Made by a program: the position numbers and the translations under genes. Shown here piece after piece: positions 1 through 12,913 of a stretch of 64,000 nt of DNA; position 1 is the first letter of the stretch, and every line of letters begins with the position of its first letter. The notes under the pieces were generated by a model. That model ran no database searches, was not told where the DNA came from, and was given only the letters and a program-made list of their open reading frames with translations. The DNA lies in contig NW_004450276.1 of NCBI RefSeq assembly GCF_000321225.1, positions 6,106,071 to 6,170,070 of the forward strand. The letters run 5' to 3'. This DNA comes from Odobenus rosmarus divergens. Its lineage: Eukaryota; Chordata; Mammalia; Carnivora; Odobenidae.

Positions 1-559
1 AATCCTTGTTTGTGATATAGCTATGATACTAAAACTTGATTGTTTGTGGTTAATTAGCTTAACCCATTAAATTACTGAGTTGTTTAATAAGACATAGTTT
101 GGTTAATATTTTGGCAGCAAATCAAAAAGTATACCCTATATATTATCTTGATTTCCCATCCTTCCCTTCAAAAATCAAACATACTTTTCCATAAAACCTA
201 CAACTATCCCAAAAATGAAGTTTATTTCAGAACTCTAAATTCCCTGTTTACTTGATTCAGGAAGTTGCTGTGTTCATTACCTGGGGGGTAGGGAGGGTAC
301 ATTTTTCAGCTACTGCAGCCCAATGTTCATACCAAGAGCTTATGCTGCTTAGAATTTGGCATTTCCCTGGGTATTACTGACCTCTTTTTACAGCTGTAAA
401 AGCAGACAATGTATTGTTTCCTAGGCCAAAAATCACTTTGTCTATGCATCATGGTGTAGAAGTGTGGAGTCTCGATCAAACACTAGCCCATACTTCTTGA
501 AGAGGAATTTGGTTTTTCTCACAGGTAACCCCGCCTACAAGCTCAAGCCAAGGTGGGGC
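1..559. other. no gene or repeat recognised
   Basis: AT-rich sequence upstream of the LDHA pseudogene. I see no sustained reading frame and no repeat I can name. The last 60 bases are more GC-rich and could be further 5' UTR of the pseudogene, but the match is too weak to claim. Confidence 0.5.
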
Positions 560-2285
560 GGCACTCCATCTGAGTAACCAACTGCTTAAGGCTCTCACCT
601 TTCATAATAGTAATGTATATAGGACAGAGTACCAAAGCCACTGCCACCAAGTCCAGATCCAATACCACATACCACCAATGCCCACCCAGCATGCACTGCC
701 AATTCCTTTTGGTTCTAAGCCCAATATGGCAACTCTTCATTATCAACTGATTCAGAATCTTAAGGAAGACCATACCCCCAGAATAAGATTACAGTTGTCG
801 GGGTTGGTGCTGTTGGCATCTTAGTGAAGGACTTGGCTGATGAACTTGCTCTTGTTGCTGTCATGGAAGACAAACTGAAGGGAGAGATGATGGATCTCCA
901 ACATAGCAGCCTTTTCTTTAGAACACCAAAAAAATTGTCTCTGGCAAAGACTATAACGTGACTGCAAACTCTAAGCTGGTTATTGTCACAGCTGGGGCAT
1001 GTCAGCAAGAGGGAGAAAGCCATCCTAATTTGATCCAGCATAATGTGAACATCTTTAAATTCAACATTCTTAATATTGTAAAATATAGTTCAAACTGCAA
1101 GTTGCTTGTTATTTCCAGTCCAGTGGATATCTTGACCTATGTGGCTTAGAAGATAAGTAGCTTTCGCAAAAACAGTGTTATTGGAAGTGGTTGCAATCTG
1201 GATTCAGCCTGGTTCCATTACCTAATGGGGGAGAGCCTGGGAGTCCATCCATTAAGCTGTCATGGGTGGGTCCTTGGGGAGCATGGAGACTCTAGTGTCC
1301 CTGTATGGAGAATAAATGTTGCTGGTGTCTCCCTGAAGAATCTGCACCCTGACTTAGGCACTGATGCAGTTAAGGAACAGTGGAAAGAGGTTCACAAACA
1401 GGTGGTTGACAGTGCCTATGGGGTGATCAAACTGAAAGGCTAGCCATCCTGGGCCACTGGGCTGTCTGTGACAGATTTGGCAGAAAGTGTAACGAAGAAT
1501 CTTAGGTAGGCGCATCCCATTTCCACCATGATTAAGGATCTCTACGGAATCAAAGATGATGTCTTCTTTAGTGTTCTTTGCATCTTGGGACAGAATGAAA
1601 TCTCAAATATTGTGAAGGTGAATCTGACCCCTGAGGAAGAGGACCTTTTGAAGAACAAAGCAGATACACTTTGGGGGATCCAAAAAGAGCTGCAGTTTTA
1701 AAGTTTTCTAATGTTGTACTACTTCACTCTCTAGACGACAACAGGATTTTAGTTGGAGGCTGTGTGTATTGTCCTTATTATCTGATCTGTTACTCAAGTA
1801 GTAATATTAAGAGGGCTAGGAAAAAAATACCAATTTCCTAAAGTTACAAATAGGAATGGTTCACAAAACCCTGCAGCTATATCCTGATACTGGATGATCC
1901 CTATCTCGGGCTGTTCAAAATTGGTTCATGTAAAATAGTTCAACCACCTCAGAGGCACCACTGCCAATGTCACATATGTTGTGGTTGCTCTTCAAACTAG
2001 ATGTGTATTTACCGTGTGCTATAGAATTTCTGGTTTCTCTACTCAATATGCCAATCTGACTTTTTTTTTCCTCCGGTCAGTCACATCCTGGGATCTACTA
2101 GATAAATTCAATATTGCATGTATTGTGCATAGCTGTTCTAAAGGATCTTATTTTGTATACTATATGTGTCAGAATATGGTATACATTGCAATATAATGTA
2201 AAAAGAAAGATCTACCTATAAACAATGCAACCAAGTGTCATACCAACTAAAATACCAAATAAACTTTGAAGAGTGAAAAAAAAAG
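560..2285 (+). pseudogene. LDHA: processed pseudogene of lactate dehydrogenase A
   Basis: LDHA interconverts pyruvate and lactate in the cytosol; this copy cannot encode it. The coding region runs without introns from ATG 726-728 to TAA 1699-1701 and ends WGIQKELQF, which is LDHA rather than LDHB. It is preceded by a recognisable LDHA 5' UTR ('ATTCCTTTTGGTTCTAAG' just before the ATG) and followed by the 3' UTR, AATAAA at 2258-2263 and an A run at about 2276. Lesions: one base lost near 778, an 18-base in-frame loss after about 817 (six codons of the dinucleotide-binding segment), two extra bases in the A run 929-934, and stops at 1147-1149 (Trp codon), 1441-1443 (Tyr) and 1507-1509 (Arg). The stretch around the catalytic His ([12 protein letters not shown]) survives, but the active-site loop reads [11 protein letters not shown], so its arginines are gone. 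No clear target-site duplication was found. Confidence 0.95.
2258..2263 (+). promoter_or_regulatory. poly(A) signal of the LDHA retrocopy
   Basis: AATAAA lies 13 bases before a nine-A run. It is inherited from the parental LDHA mRNA 3' UTR and marks the 3' end of the retrocopy. Confidence 0.85.
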
Positions 2286-3454
2286 AAACAGATATGACAT
2301 CTGCAAGTGTTACTGATGTTACGATATGTCTTTAATCAGCAGTCATTGCTTTAAAGCTCTTCCCAGAGAGTATAGCTTTGAATCACCCATTCAGATGGTA
2401 CTTTTGTGAATGCTTCTTCCCTACTCCCCATGTTTCCTTCCAGTAGAAGAATCTCAGTGACAAAACATCTTGGCTTTTCTCTGCCCTAGTTAGCTAATCT
2501 TACTGGAGAATCTGGAAGAAGAAACTGAGTACGCATAAGCTAGACTCCTTCACTTTCACTTGGGAAAAGAGTAAATATTCTCTATTTCTCCTAAGACCTT
2601 TGTGAAGGGCCTTCCCTGCTCTAGTGCTGCCTGATACTGTGTAGATGTGTCAGTCTGTTTCTGGGGTTCAGTAGTGGAGCTTGCCCACTTGCTTAACACT
2701 TAGAAGCCACATTTTCCAAAATCAGCCATATAAGTAATGAAGGTGATATTTGCAACCTCCATCTGCTGATATATTTTATTTTGCAGTCAATTGGGAATGT
2801 GTTCATAAAAAATGTATCTTTATTGGGTCCCAGCTAACACCCAACAACTACCGAGTCCAACTGAAAAAAAATTTAATTTAATAAAAGCAGATTCCCACAC
2901 CATCGATTCATTCTTTGAGGCTGAAAAGTTCTAGCCTAGTGTCACTTACACCAATGTATAGGTAGAACATGTTAAAATGAACCTTCTCAGAATTGCCTTC
3001 ACTGAGTCAGACATTAATGTTGGTTTTTACTGGAAGTCATTATGAAAAAGGGCTGTGTAAAATAACATATGTATCTACTGATTGTTAAAAACATTATCTG
3101 TTACATGTCTGTTGCTCAATGTCTCACTTGTTTATCCCATGTGGAATTTTTACTTTAGAATTTAGAAGCAGGAGAATATTGTCTTTACTCTAAAACTGGT
3201 ATACTTACTCAGCAAGGTAAAGATAACTGTGTAACCTATGATAATTCTCTCTTTTGATTTCACTAGCAGGAAATCCCTGAGCCAGAGTAGTGCTCAGGCA
3301 CAGGAATTATAATAGCCAATATGAACAACATTCTTGCTTCATTCTCTTCATAGTTTCAGTATCTAATTTCCATTTTAAAAACTTGCACACAATCAGTTTT
3401 GTAGGCCATCCCATAGTCTAAAATATAAATAAACACAGTTAAAATAATATAGCA
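2286..3454. other. no gene recognised
   Basis: Low-copy-looking sequence between the LDHA retrocopy and the first L1. No reading frame or repeat family is recognisable to me. Confidence 0.5.
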
Positions 3455-3780
3455 AAATTAAAGCAAAGAATTTCCAGTTTCCAGTCCAGCATGTAAGGAG
3501 CTTGAAAGTCATCACCCCTGACCTCACAATAAGAAAAATGCTGGACAAACTAAAAATCAACTATTCTTCTTAGATCCCCCAAGGATTGAGGTCCCTGCCG
3601 CCCCCATCTCTCAGCTGAACAGACAGACGGTTAGATACAGACAATCACAACTTATCAAAGCAGAATCCCAGGAACAGGAACTTCCACAAGGACCAGTACC
3701 AGAATGGGAAAACTTAATCTGTAATTGATGAATTGCTGGAAGCTCAGTGCAGGCAAGTTTGAGAGTTAAAAATCATGGGG

Positions 3781-3962
3781 GGGAAGGGGCGCCTGGGTGG
3801 CTCAGTTGTTAAGTGTCTGCCTTGGGCTTGGTCCGGGGATTGAGACCCATGTCAGGCTCCCTGCTCAGCAGGAAGCCTGCTTCTCCCTCTCCCCCACTTG
3901 TGTTCCCTCTCTCGCTGTGTCTCTCTCTGTCAAATAAATAAAATCTTAAAATAAAATAAAAT
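3781..3962 (+). mobile_element. SINEC (tRNA-Lys-derived carnivore SINE)
   Basis: Complete element: head GCGCCTGGGTGGCTCAGTTG, CT-rich middle and tail CAAATAAATAAAATCTTAAAAT. Flanked by AAAAATCATGGGG (3768-3780) and AAAAATCATAGGG (3963-3975), so the target-site duplication is clear. It sits in the 5' UTR of the old L1. Confidence 0.93.
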
Positions 3963-4649
3963 AAAAATCATAGGGTGATCCAGTTTTAGGGAGGCCTCCA
4001 TACTTTTTGTGAGTTTTACTTCCAAGAGCCTTACCAGACTCTCAGTGAAGACTGGAGAGAAATCTCCTCCTGCTTCTGGCAAACAACAGCCACTTCGAAG
4101 TAGGCCTAGATAATTCTGTTCTTCTTTTCACAAGGTCTGCCCTCAAGATAAGCTATTGTACCAGAACCTAACTAACTAGGTTTTAATCAGTCTAACCAAT
4201 GCAGGAGAAGGGAAATATCTAACTCCAGCCAACTCTAGCCTTTCTATCTCACCTAAAGAGGAAACAAGCAAACAAACACAACAACCACAACAAAATCCAA
4301 AACTGAGAAGATCACAACCAGAGGCACAGACTCTCTAAAAGACCGACACCTAATCATAGGACTAGAGAATGCTTCCCCTCCCCTAAACAGCTTAGCACCT
4401 CATCGGCAGGGCTTCTGTATAGTAACAGGGGGATACAACGAAAAGAACTGTGTGTCCTAGATCTTATTTAAGAAAAAGTCTCTAGGGAAACCCAAGGAAA
4501 ACAGCAGAGACAAAAACAAGGACACCAGAGGAAATTTTTGCCTGTGACATATACGGCCACAGCAAGAAGTAAACACAGCCTAACCCCTAGCTACATAATT
4601 ATAAAACCTCATGTTAGGGGCCTATTTACCTTAGTTCCTTTTTTATAGT

Positions 4650-5475
4650 ACATCATGTCTGGCTTTCAACCAAAAATGTTTTAAGAGACAGAGCAGGCAC
4701 CAAAATCAAACTCAGATATGGCAGAGATGTTGGAATGATCAGAATGGAAATTAAAACAACTATCATTAATATGCTAAGAGTTCCAATGGAAAAAATTTGG
4801 CATGATGCAAGAACATGGTTAATGTAAGCAGAGAGATGGAGACTCAAACCAAGATCAAAAGGACATGCTGGAAATCAGAAACACCATAATAGAAATGAAG
4901 AATGCCTCTGATGGGCTCATCAATAGACTGGACATGACTGAGGAAAGAATCAATGATCTTGAAGAAATGTTAACAGAAACTTCTAAAATTGAAATGCAAT
5001 GAGAAAAATAAATCAAAAAGACAGAGCAGAATATCCAACAACTGTGGGACAATTATAAAATGTGTAACATATGCATAACGGGAATATGAAAGAGAAGAAG
5101 AAAGAACTGAAGAAATATTTGAAGCAATAATGACCAAGAGTTTCCAAAATTAATGATAGACACTAAACCACAGACCCAGGGGGCTCAGATACCAGCAAGT
5201 GGCATAAATACCAAAAAATCTACACTTTGGCATATATGGAAACCACAGAAAAATAAAGACAAAGAGAAAAATTTGAAAGATGCCAAAAGGGGGGAAAATC
5301 TTACTATGAAAGAACAAATATAAGAATGTCATTCTTTTTCATTGCAACTTCTCTTTAAAAACCATGCAAACAAGAAGAGTGAAGTATTTAAAGAAAAATG
5401 CCACCAATCTAGAATTCTGTATCCAGTGAAATTATCCTGTAAAATTTGGAATATGGTCCAGTCTCATCAGAATTT
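4650..5475 (+). pseudogene. L1 ORF1 remnant
   Basis: ORF1 of L1 encodes an RNA-binding coiled-coil protein of the retrotransposition particle. Here the start region (around ATCATGTCTGGCTTTCAACC, 4653) and later typical ORF1 stretches (4715-5440) are recognisable, for example the 'ATGGCAGAGATGTTGGAATG' and 'AATTCTGTATCCAGTGAAAT' segments. Stops and frameshifts occur throughout, so no protein is expected. Confidence 0.8.
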
Positions 5476-5734
5476 CAATGTCCTGATAGTGCAGCAGCTT
5501 TTGTATACTTCAGGAATTATGTAATTGCTTAGAGAGTGGCTGTACTGATCACTCCCTTCTTTGAGCCTTCCACAAGGAAGAAATTTCTACATGCTTGCTT
5601 TAAAAAATAACTTCTTTGCTGAACTAAAAGAAAGAGTTGTCTGTTTCTAGAAGAAACATTTTAGGGACTTCAGTACCAACCAAATAGCAGTATGCTTTCA
5701 CATCTAGCAGGCTAACTAAGGAAAAGAGAAAAGA
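5476..5734. other. unassigned segment between L1 ORF1 and ORF2 pieces
   Basis: Occupies the place where the end of ORF1, the inter-ORF spacer and the ORF2 endonuclease domain should be. It matches none of these and no repeat family I recognise. It may be filler from an internal deletion or a separate short insertion. Confidence 0.4.
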
Positions 5735-6286
5735 CACAAATTACTAATGCCAGAAATGACAGAGGAGCTGATCTTTGATCCCGTGGACATAAAACAGACA
5801 ATAAAAAATTATGCCCACAATTTGGTAATACAGATGAAATGGACCAAAATCTTAAATGATGCAATCTACCAAAACTCATCAAGGAGAAATATGTGGATTA
5901 TATCTACTAAAGAAATTGAGTCAATAATTAATGCCTGTCAAAACAGAAAGTATCAGGCCCAGATGGATTCACTGGTGAATTCTATCAAACATTTATGGAA
6001 GGAATTATAACAATTCTCTACAATCTCTACCAGAAAATAAAGCAGAAGGAATACTTTCTAACTCATTCTATGAAGCCACCATTACCTTAATAACAAAACC
6101 AGACAAAGACATCATGAAAAAGGAGAACTACAAACCAATATTTTTCATGAATACAAATACAAAAATCCTCAACAAAACATTAGCAAATTGATTCCTCTCA
6201 TGTATGAAAAGAATTATACCCCACAACCAAGTGGTATTTATGCTGGGTATGTAGAGCTAGTTCAACATTTGAAAAATCAATGAATG
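5735..6286 (+). pseudogene. L1 ORF2 remnant, start of reverse-transcriptase region
   Basis: Recognisable segments include 'AGGCCCAGATGGATTCACTG' (5957) and the region leading into the reverse transcriptase. An open stretch covers 5747-6010 (87 codons), ending [12 protein letters not shown]. Frameshifts follow. The sequence continues at 13164 across the inserted second L1. Confidence 0.8.
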
Positions 6287-6507
6287 CTTCATCAGCACCC
6301 ACTTCAGCTTTAGCCTTCCTGACAAGGTGCCCACTGTGTGGAGAGCCCAGGCAGCCCATGCCTGCCACAGCTCCAGCCAGGCAGCAGAAGTCCCCAAGAA
6401 CACATAGTCTACATGGAAAATGATCATACACAAGACCATTCCTTCAAGTTTAGGAGAAGTAGCCATTCTGCCTAATCCATAGAAACAAACACAGAAAGTC
6501 AAGCAAA

Positions 6508-7612
6508 ATGGGGAGACAAAAGAATATGCTCCAAAAGAAAGAACAAGACAAAAACCTCTGAAAAAGCACTAAATGAAACAGAGATTAGCAATATGCCTGA
6601 TAGGAAATTTAAAGTAATGATCATAAAGATGCTCATCAAGCTGGAGAGGAGAGTGGATGAACTCAGTGAGACCTTCAGTATAGATAGAAAATATTAAAAA
6701 GAACCAATCAGAGTTGAAGAATTCAAATAACTGAAATAAAAAACACACTAGAGGGAATCAACAGCAGACTAGCAGATACAGGAGAAATATCAGCAATCTG
6801 GAAGACAGGGTAATGGAAAGCATTTAAGCTGAACAGCAAAAAGAGAAAAGAATTTTAAAAATGAGGCTAGGTTAAGGGATCTCTTGGATAACATCAAGTG
6901 AACAAACACTCACATTTTAAGGGTCCCAGAAGAGGACAAATAGAGAGAGAAAGAGGTAGAAAACTTACTTAAATAAATCATAACTGAAAACTTCCCTAAG
7001 CTAGGGAAGAAAATAGACTTCCAGGTCCAAGAAACACAGAAAGCTCCAAGGAAGATGAACCTAAGGAGGTCCACACCATGACAGAATAATTAAAATGTCA
7101 GTGCCTGGGTGGCTCAGTCATTAAACATCTGCCTTCGGCTCAGGTCATGATCCCAGGGTCCTGGGATCAAGCCCCACATTGGGCTCCCTGCTTCGCGGGA
7201 AGCCTGCTTCTCCCTCTCCCACTCCCCCTGCTTGTGTTCCCTCTCTCATTGTGTCTCTCTCTGTCAAATAAATAAAATCTAAAAAAGAATAATAATAATA
7301 ATGAAAATGTCAAAGTTTAAAGATAAAGAGAGAATTTTAAAAGCAGCAAGAAAGAAGCAAAAAGTTACATACCAGGAAAACCTATGAGGCTATCAGCTGA
7401 TTTTTCAGCAGAAACTTTGCAAGCCAGAAGAGAGTGGCATGATATATTCAAAGTACTGAAAGGAAAAAAATCTACAACCAAGAATACTCTACCAGGCAAG
7501 ATTATCATTCATATTTGAATAATTGAAAGATTTTCTCAGACAAACAAAAGATAAAGGAGTTTATCACCACTAAGCCAGACTTACAAGAAAGATTAAAGGG
7601 ACTTCTTTAAGA
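6508..7612 (+). pseudogene. L1 ORF1 remnant of the second L1
   Basis: Begins at an ATG in 'AAGCAAAATGGGGAGACAAA'. Typical ORF1 sequence follows, encoding the coiled-coil and RNA-binding parts in many frames. The reading frame is broken by point stops and by the SINE at 7101-7303. The end is set by 'GGGACTTCTTTAAGAGG', a familiar ORF1 terminus. Confidence 0.75.
7101..7303 (+). mobile_element. SINEC in L1 ORF1
   Basis: Starts at GTGCCTGGGTGGCTCAGTCA and ends in an AATAAAATCT plus (AAT)n tail. Duplication AAAATGTCA at 7092-7100 and 7304-7312. Confidence 0.92.
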
Positions 7613-8766
7613 GGTAGAAAAGAAAGGGCCATAATTAGGTCTAAGAGAATTATGAATACAAAAATGTAAAATATGACAACATATACATAAAATTTGGAGA
7701 AGGGAGAAAAAAAGTTTTTTTTAAGAATGTGTTTTGAACTTCAACGACCATCAAACTAATATAGACTGCTATATATTTAGGATATTATATATGAACTACA
7801 TGGTAACCACAAACCCGAAACTATAATAGATATACAAAAAAGAAAGAGAAAGAAAATGAAACATAACACAACAGAAATTCATTAATCACAAAAAGAGAGA
7901 GCAAGAGAAGAAAGGAACAGAGAAGAACTACAAAAACAACTTGGTAAACAAATAACAAAATGACAATATGTACATACCTATCAATAATTAGTTTAAATGC
8001 AAATGGTCTAAATGCTCCAATCAAAAGACACAGGGTGGCAGAATGGATTAAAAAAACAAGACCCATCTATATGCTGCCTAAAAGAGAATCACCTCAGTCG
8101 TAAAGACACATACAGACTGAAAGTGAAGAAATGGAAAAACATTTACCATGCAAATGAAAGTGAAAAAAAAACTGAAGTAGGAATACTTACATCAGACAGA
8201 ATGGACTTTAAAACAAAGATTGTAACAGGTGACAAAAAAGGGCATTACATAATGATAAAGAGATTAATCCAATAAAAGATTATAATGATTATAATTATCT
8301 ATGCACCCAACACTGGAGCACCTAAATACATAAATATTAATGGACATAAAGAGAGAAATTGATTGTAATGCAATTATAGTACAAAACTTTAACACCCCAC
8401 AATGGATATATCATCCAGGCAGAAGGTCAATAAGAAAACAGTGTCTTTGAATGACATATTAGACTAGCTACATATGACAGATATATACAGAACATTCCAA
8501 CCAAAAACAACAGAATACATATTCTTTTCAAGTGCACATGAAACATTCTCCAGAATAAATCACGTTAGGTCACAAAACAAGCCTCAATAAATTTAAGATC
8601 AAAATTATTCCATGCAAATTTTCTAATCAGTGATATTGAGACTAGAACTAAATCAGGAGAAAAAACTGGAAAAAATACAAACACATCGAGGCTAAATAAC
8701 ATGATATTAAACAACCAATAGGTCAATTAAGCAATCAAAAAAGAAATTAAAAAATACAAGGAGACA

Positions 8767-9138
8767 GAGCTGTGATTCAACAGTACAGATCTGTACCTCT
8801 GAAACAAATAATGCAATATATGTTAAGAAAAAAAAAAAGAAGATAGCAGGAGGGGAATGAAGGGGGAGAAATCGGAGGGGGAGACGAACCATGAGAGACG
8901 ATGGACTCTGAAAAACAAACGGAGGGTTCTAGAGGGGAGGGGGGCGGGAAGATGGGTTAGCCTGGTGATGNNNNNNNNNNNNNNNNNNNNNNNNNNNNNN
9001 NNNNNNNNNNNNNNNNNNNNAAAGAGGGCATGTTCTGCATGGAGCACTGGGTGTTATGCACAAACAATGAATCATGGAACACTACATCAAAAACTAATGA
9101 CGTAATATATGGCGATTAACATAACAATAAAAAATTTT
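8767..9138 (+). mobile_element. young 5'-truncated L1, 3' end only
   Basis: Carnivore L1 3' UTR: 'TGAAACAAATAATGCAATAT', a G-rich tract, 'GGAGCACTGGGTGTTATGCA' and the terminal 'GCGATTAACATAACAATAAA'. Flanked by an 18-base direct repeat beginning AAAAAATACAAGG (8749-8766 and 9139-9156), preceded by TT, which fits an L1 endonuclease TT/AAAA target. It contains the 50-N gap. Confidence 0.92.
8971..9020. other. assembly gap (50 N)
   Basis: A run of exactly 50 undetermined bases inside the G-rich part of an L1 3' UTR. In the related minus-strand copy at the window's right end, only GGTATT separates the same two flanking words, so the gap size is probably a placeholder. Confidence 0.97.
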
Positions 9139-9865
9139 AAAAAATACAAGGAGACAAAGGAAAGTGAAAACAGAATGGTCCAAAGTCCTTGGGGTGCAGC
9201 AAAAGCAGTTCTAAGAGGGAAATATATAGCAATACTGGCCTACTTCAAGAAACAAGAAAAAACTCAAATAAAAAAATCTAACTTTACACCTAAGGAACTA
9301 CAAAAATGGTAATAAACAAAGCCAAGGTGAGTAGAAGAAAGGAAATAATAAAGATCAGAGTATAAATAAATGAGATAGAGACTAAAATAACAACAGAAAA
9401 AAATCAATAAAACCAAGAGCTGGTTCTTTGAAAAGATAAACAAAATTGATAAACCCTTACCCAGACTCACCAAGAAAAAAAAATAAAGGAACCAAATAAA
9501 TAAAATCAGAAATGAGAGAGAACTAAAAACTGACACTACATAAATAAATACAAAGGATTATGAGGGACTACTATGAAAAATTATATGCCTACAAATTCAA
9601 CAATCCAGAAGAAATGGATACACTCCTAGGAGTATAAAATTTTCCAAAACTGAAGTAGGAAGAAATAGAAAATCTAAACAGGTCAATTGCTAGTAGCAAA
9701 ATTGAATCAACAATCAAAAAACTATAGAAAAAAAAAGTTAAGGACCAGAAGGATTCACTGGTGAATTCTACCAAACATTTAAAGAATGTTCTTCCCAAAC
9801 GAGCCCAAAAAATAGAAGAGGAAAGAGAGCTTCCAAACATGTTCTCTGAGGCCAGTATTATCCTG

Positions 9866-9910
9866 ATACCAAAAAAAAAAAAAAAAAAAGAAAGAAAGAA
9901 AGAAAAGAAA
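9866..9910 (+). repeat. A-rich/(GAAA)n run inside L1 ORF2
   Basis: About 19 A residues followed by GAAAGAAAGAAAGAAAAG. A local expansion within the ORF2 remnant, not a retroposon tail. Confidence 0.85.
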
Positions 9911-12488
9911 ACTACAGGCCAATATGAACATAAATGCAAAAATCCTCAACAAAATATTAGCAAATAGCATTCAAAAATACATTAAAGGATTTTTTACCAC
10001 AATTAAATGGGATTTATTCCAGCGATACAAAAATGGGTCAATATTTACAAATCAATCAACATAAGCAAAATGAAGGATAAAAATCATATGAATCATATGA
10101 TCATCTCAACAGTTGCAGAAAAAGCATTTGACAAATTCAACATCCATTCATGATAAAAACTCTAAACAAAGTGGGTTTAGAGAGAACACACCTCAACATA
10201 ATAGAAGGCATGATGAAAATCCACAGGTAACATCATACTCAATAGTGAAAAACTGAGAGCTTTTCTCCTAAGATCAGGAACAAGACAAGGATGTCCACTA
10301 TCACAACTTCTATTCAACATAATACTGAAAATCCCACCCATAGCAATCAGACAAAAATAGGATATAAAAGCCGTCCAAATTGAGAAATGAAGTATAAAAA
10401 TATCACAATTTGTAGATGACATGATTCTATATATAGAAAACCCTAAAGACTACACCAAAAAACTACTAGGAGTAATACATGAATTTAGTAAAGTTGCAGG
10501 ATACAAAATTAATACCCAGAAATTGGTAGTGTTTCTATACACTAATAACAAAGCAGTAGAAAGAGAAATTAAGAAATCCGATTTACAATTGTACCAAAAA
10601 GAATAAAATAGCTATAAATAAATTTAACTAAGGAAATGAAAGATGTGTACTCTGAAAACTATAAAACACTGGTGAAGGAAATTGAAGATGACACAAACAA
10701 ATGGAAAAACATTCTATGCTCATGGATTGGAAGAATTAATATAATTAAAGTGTCCATATTACCCAAAGCAATCTACAGATTCAATTCAATTCCTATCAAA
10801 ATATCAACTGCATTTTTCACAAAACTAAAACAAATACCCCTAATATCTGTATGAACCACAAAAGACCACAAATAACCAAACCAATCTTGAGAAAGAAGAA
10901 CAAAGCTGGAGGTATCCCAGTCCCAGATTTCAAGATACACTACAAAGCTGCAGTAATCAAAACAGTATGGTACTGGCATAAAAGTAGACACATAGATCAA
11001 TGGAACAGAACAGAGAGCCCTGAAATAAACCCACACTTATACAGTCAATTAATCTATGACAAAGGAGGTACGAATATACAATGCAGAAAAGACAGTCTCT
11101 TCAACAAATGATGCTGTAAAACTGAACAGCTACACATATAAAAATTAAACTGGATCTCTTTCTAACACCATACAAAAAATAAACTCAAAATGGATTAAAG
11201 ACTTAAATGTGAGACATGAAATCATACATTAGCTGTAGCAACATTTTTCTATATATATCTCCTGAGGCAAGGGAAACAAAAGCAAAAATTAACTATTAGG
11301 ACTACATCAAAATAAAAAGCTTTTGCACAGTGAAGGAAACCATCAGTGAAACAACAAGGCAACCTACTGAATGGGAGAAGGTATTTGCAAATGATACATC
11401 CAATAAGACTTAATATCTAAAATATATTAAGAACTTCTGCAATTCAACACCAAAAAAAGAAATAATCTGATTTTAAAATGAGCAGAGAACCTGAATAGAC
11501 AAACAGATGGCCAAAGAAGACATACAGATGAACAGAAGACACGTAAAAAGATTCTCAAAATCACTAACCACCAGGGAGATGCAAATTAAAACCACAATGA
11601 GATATCACCTTATACTTGTCAGAATGGCTAAAATCTAAAACACAAGAAGTAGCAAGTGTCAGTGTGGATACAGAGAAAAAGGAACACTTGTGTGCCACTG
11701 GTGGGAATGTAAATTGGTACCACTACTGTGGAAAACTGTGGAAGTTCCTCAAAAAGTTAAAAAAAGAAATATCATGTAATCCAATAATTCCACTTCTGGT
11801 CATTTACCAAAAAAAATCTAGAAACACTAATTTGAAAAGTTATATGCACCTCTATGTTAATTGTAGCATTATTTACAATAGCCAAGTTATGGGAGCAACC
11901 TAAGTGTCCATCCATAGAAATGGAAATAGAAGATGTGGTATATATATATAATGGAATATTACTTAGCCATAAAAATGGATGAGATCATGCCATTGATGAT
12001 GACATGGATGGACCTAGAGGGTATTATGCTAAGTGATATATATCAGACTGAGAAAGACAAACACCCATACGATTTCACTCATATGTGGAATCTAACAAAA
12101 ATCAAATGAATAAAAACAAAAAGCAGAATCAGATCTTTAAATACAGAGAACAAACTGATGGTTGCCAGAGGAGAGGAATGTAGAGGGATGGGCAAAATGG
12201 GTGAAGGAGAGAGGGAGAGACAGACTTCCAGTTATGGAATGAGTAAATCATGGGAATAAAATACACAGAATAAGGAAAATATTCAATGATATTGTAATGG
12301 TGTTGCATGGTGACAGATGGTAGCTACAGTTGTGGTAAGCATAGTGTAATATATAAACTTGTTGAATCACTGTGTTATACACCTGAAACTAATGTAACAT
12401 TGTGCATCAACTACACCCAGACTAAAAAAAGAAAAAAAAAGAAAGAAAAAGATACAATCCTGTAACATGAATTAACTCTTCTATTTTT

Positions 12489-12682
12489 TTTTTTTTAAGA
12501 TTTTTTATTTATTTGACAGAGAGAGACACAACGGGAGAGGGAACACAAGCAGGGGGAGTGGCAGAGGGAGAAGCAGGCTTCCCGCTGAGCAGGGAGCCCG
12601 ATGCGGGGCTCGATTCCAGGACCCTGGGATCATGACCTGAGCAGAAGGCCGACGCTTAACGACTAAGCCACCCAGGCACCCC
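12489..12682 (-). mobile_element. SINEC in the transduced segment
   Basis: Reverse-complement element: T-rich tail on the left, GCCACCCAGGCACCCC on the right. Duplication TAACTCTTCTATTTTT at 12473-12488 and 12683-12698. Confidence 0.93.
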
Positions 12683-12913
12683 TAACTCTTCTATTTTTAA
12701 TTTTGGTAATTTTTATTGTTTAACTCTAGAATCTCAGAGAAATTGGAACATTTCTAAACTGCTGTGTCTTACATCCTCTCTTGCTCAAGCTTGTTTGGGA
12801 ATTTCATCCAATTTTTATTTGAGGGGGAGTTGAAGGTATTTCAGCAAAGCAAACAACTGAATGATGTGCCAGCCAAAACCTGAAATGTTTGTTTTAGAAT
12901 GTTTATATTTTTG

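Larger units (their letters stand above)
7960..12110 (+). pseudogene. L1 ORF2 remnant of the second L1
   Basis: ORF2 encodes endonuclease and reverse transcriptase. The endonuclease start is visible as 'TGACAATATGTACATACCTA'-like sequence and the host strand is interrupted at 8766/9139 by a young L1 tail. Open fragments remain at 10421-10606 (includes a catalytic-loop-like 'FVDDM' just upstream, around 10410), 10636-10854 and 10851-11111 (thumb and downstream region, [22 protein letters not shown]), and 11616-11903 (C-terminal cysteine-rich region, partly degraded). Many stops rule out function. Confidence 0.8.

Noticed and set aside
1225..1443. 72-codon frame that looks like a dehydrogenase
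   Set aside because: It is the middle of the LDHA retrocopy, bounded by premature stops; not a separate gene.
9589..9939. 116-codon minus-strand frame rich in Phe and Ser
   Set aside because: Antisense of L1 ORF2 and an A-rich run; composition artefact.
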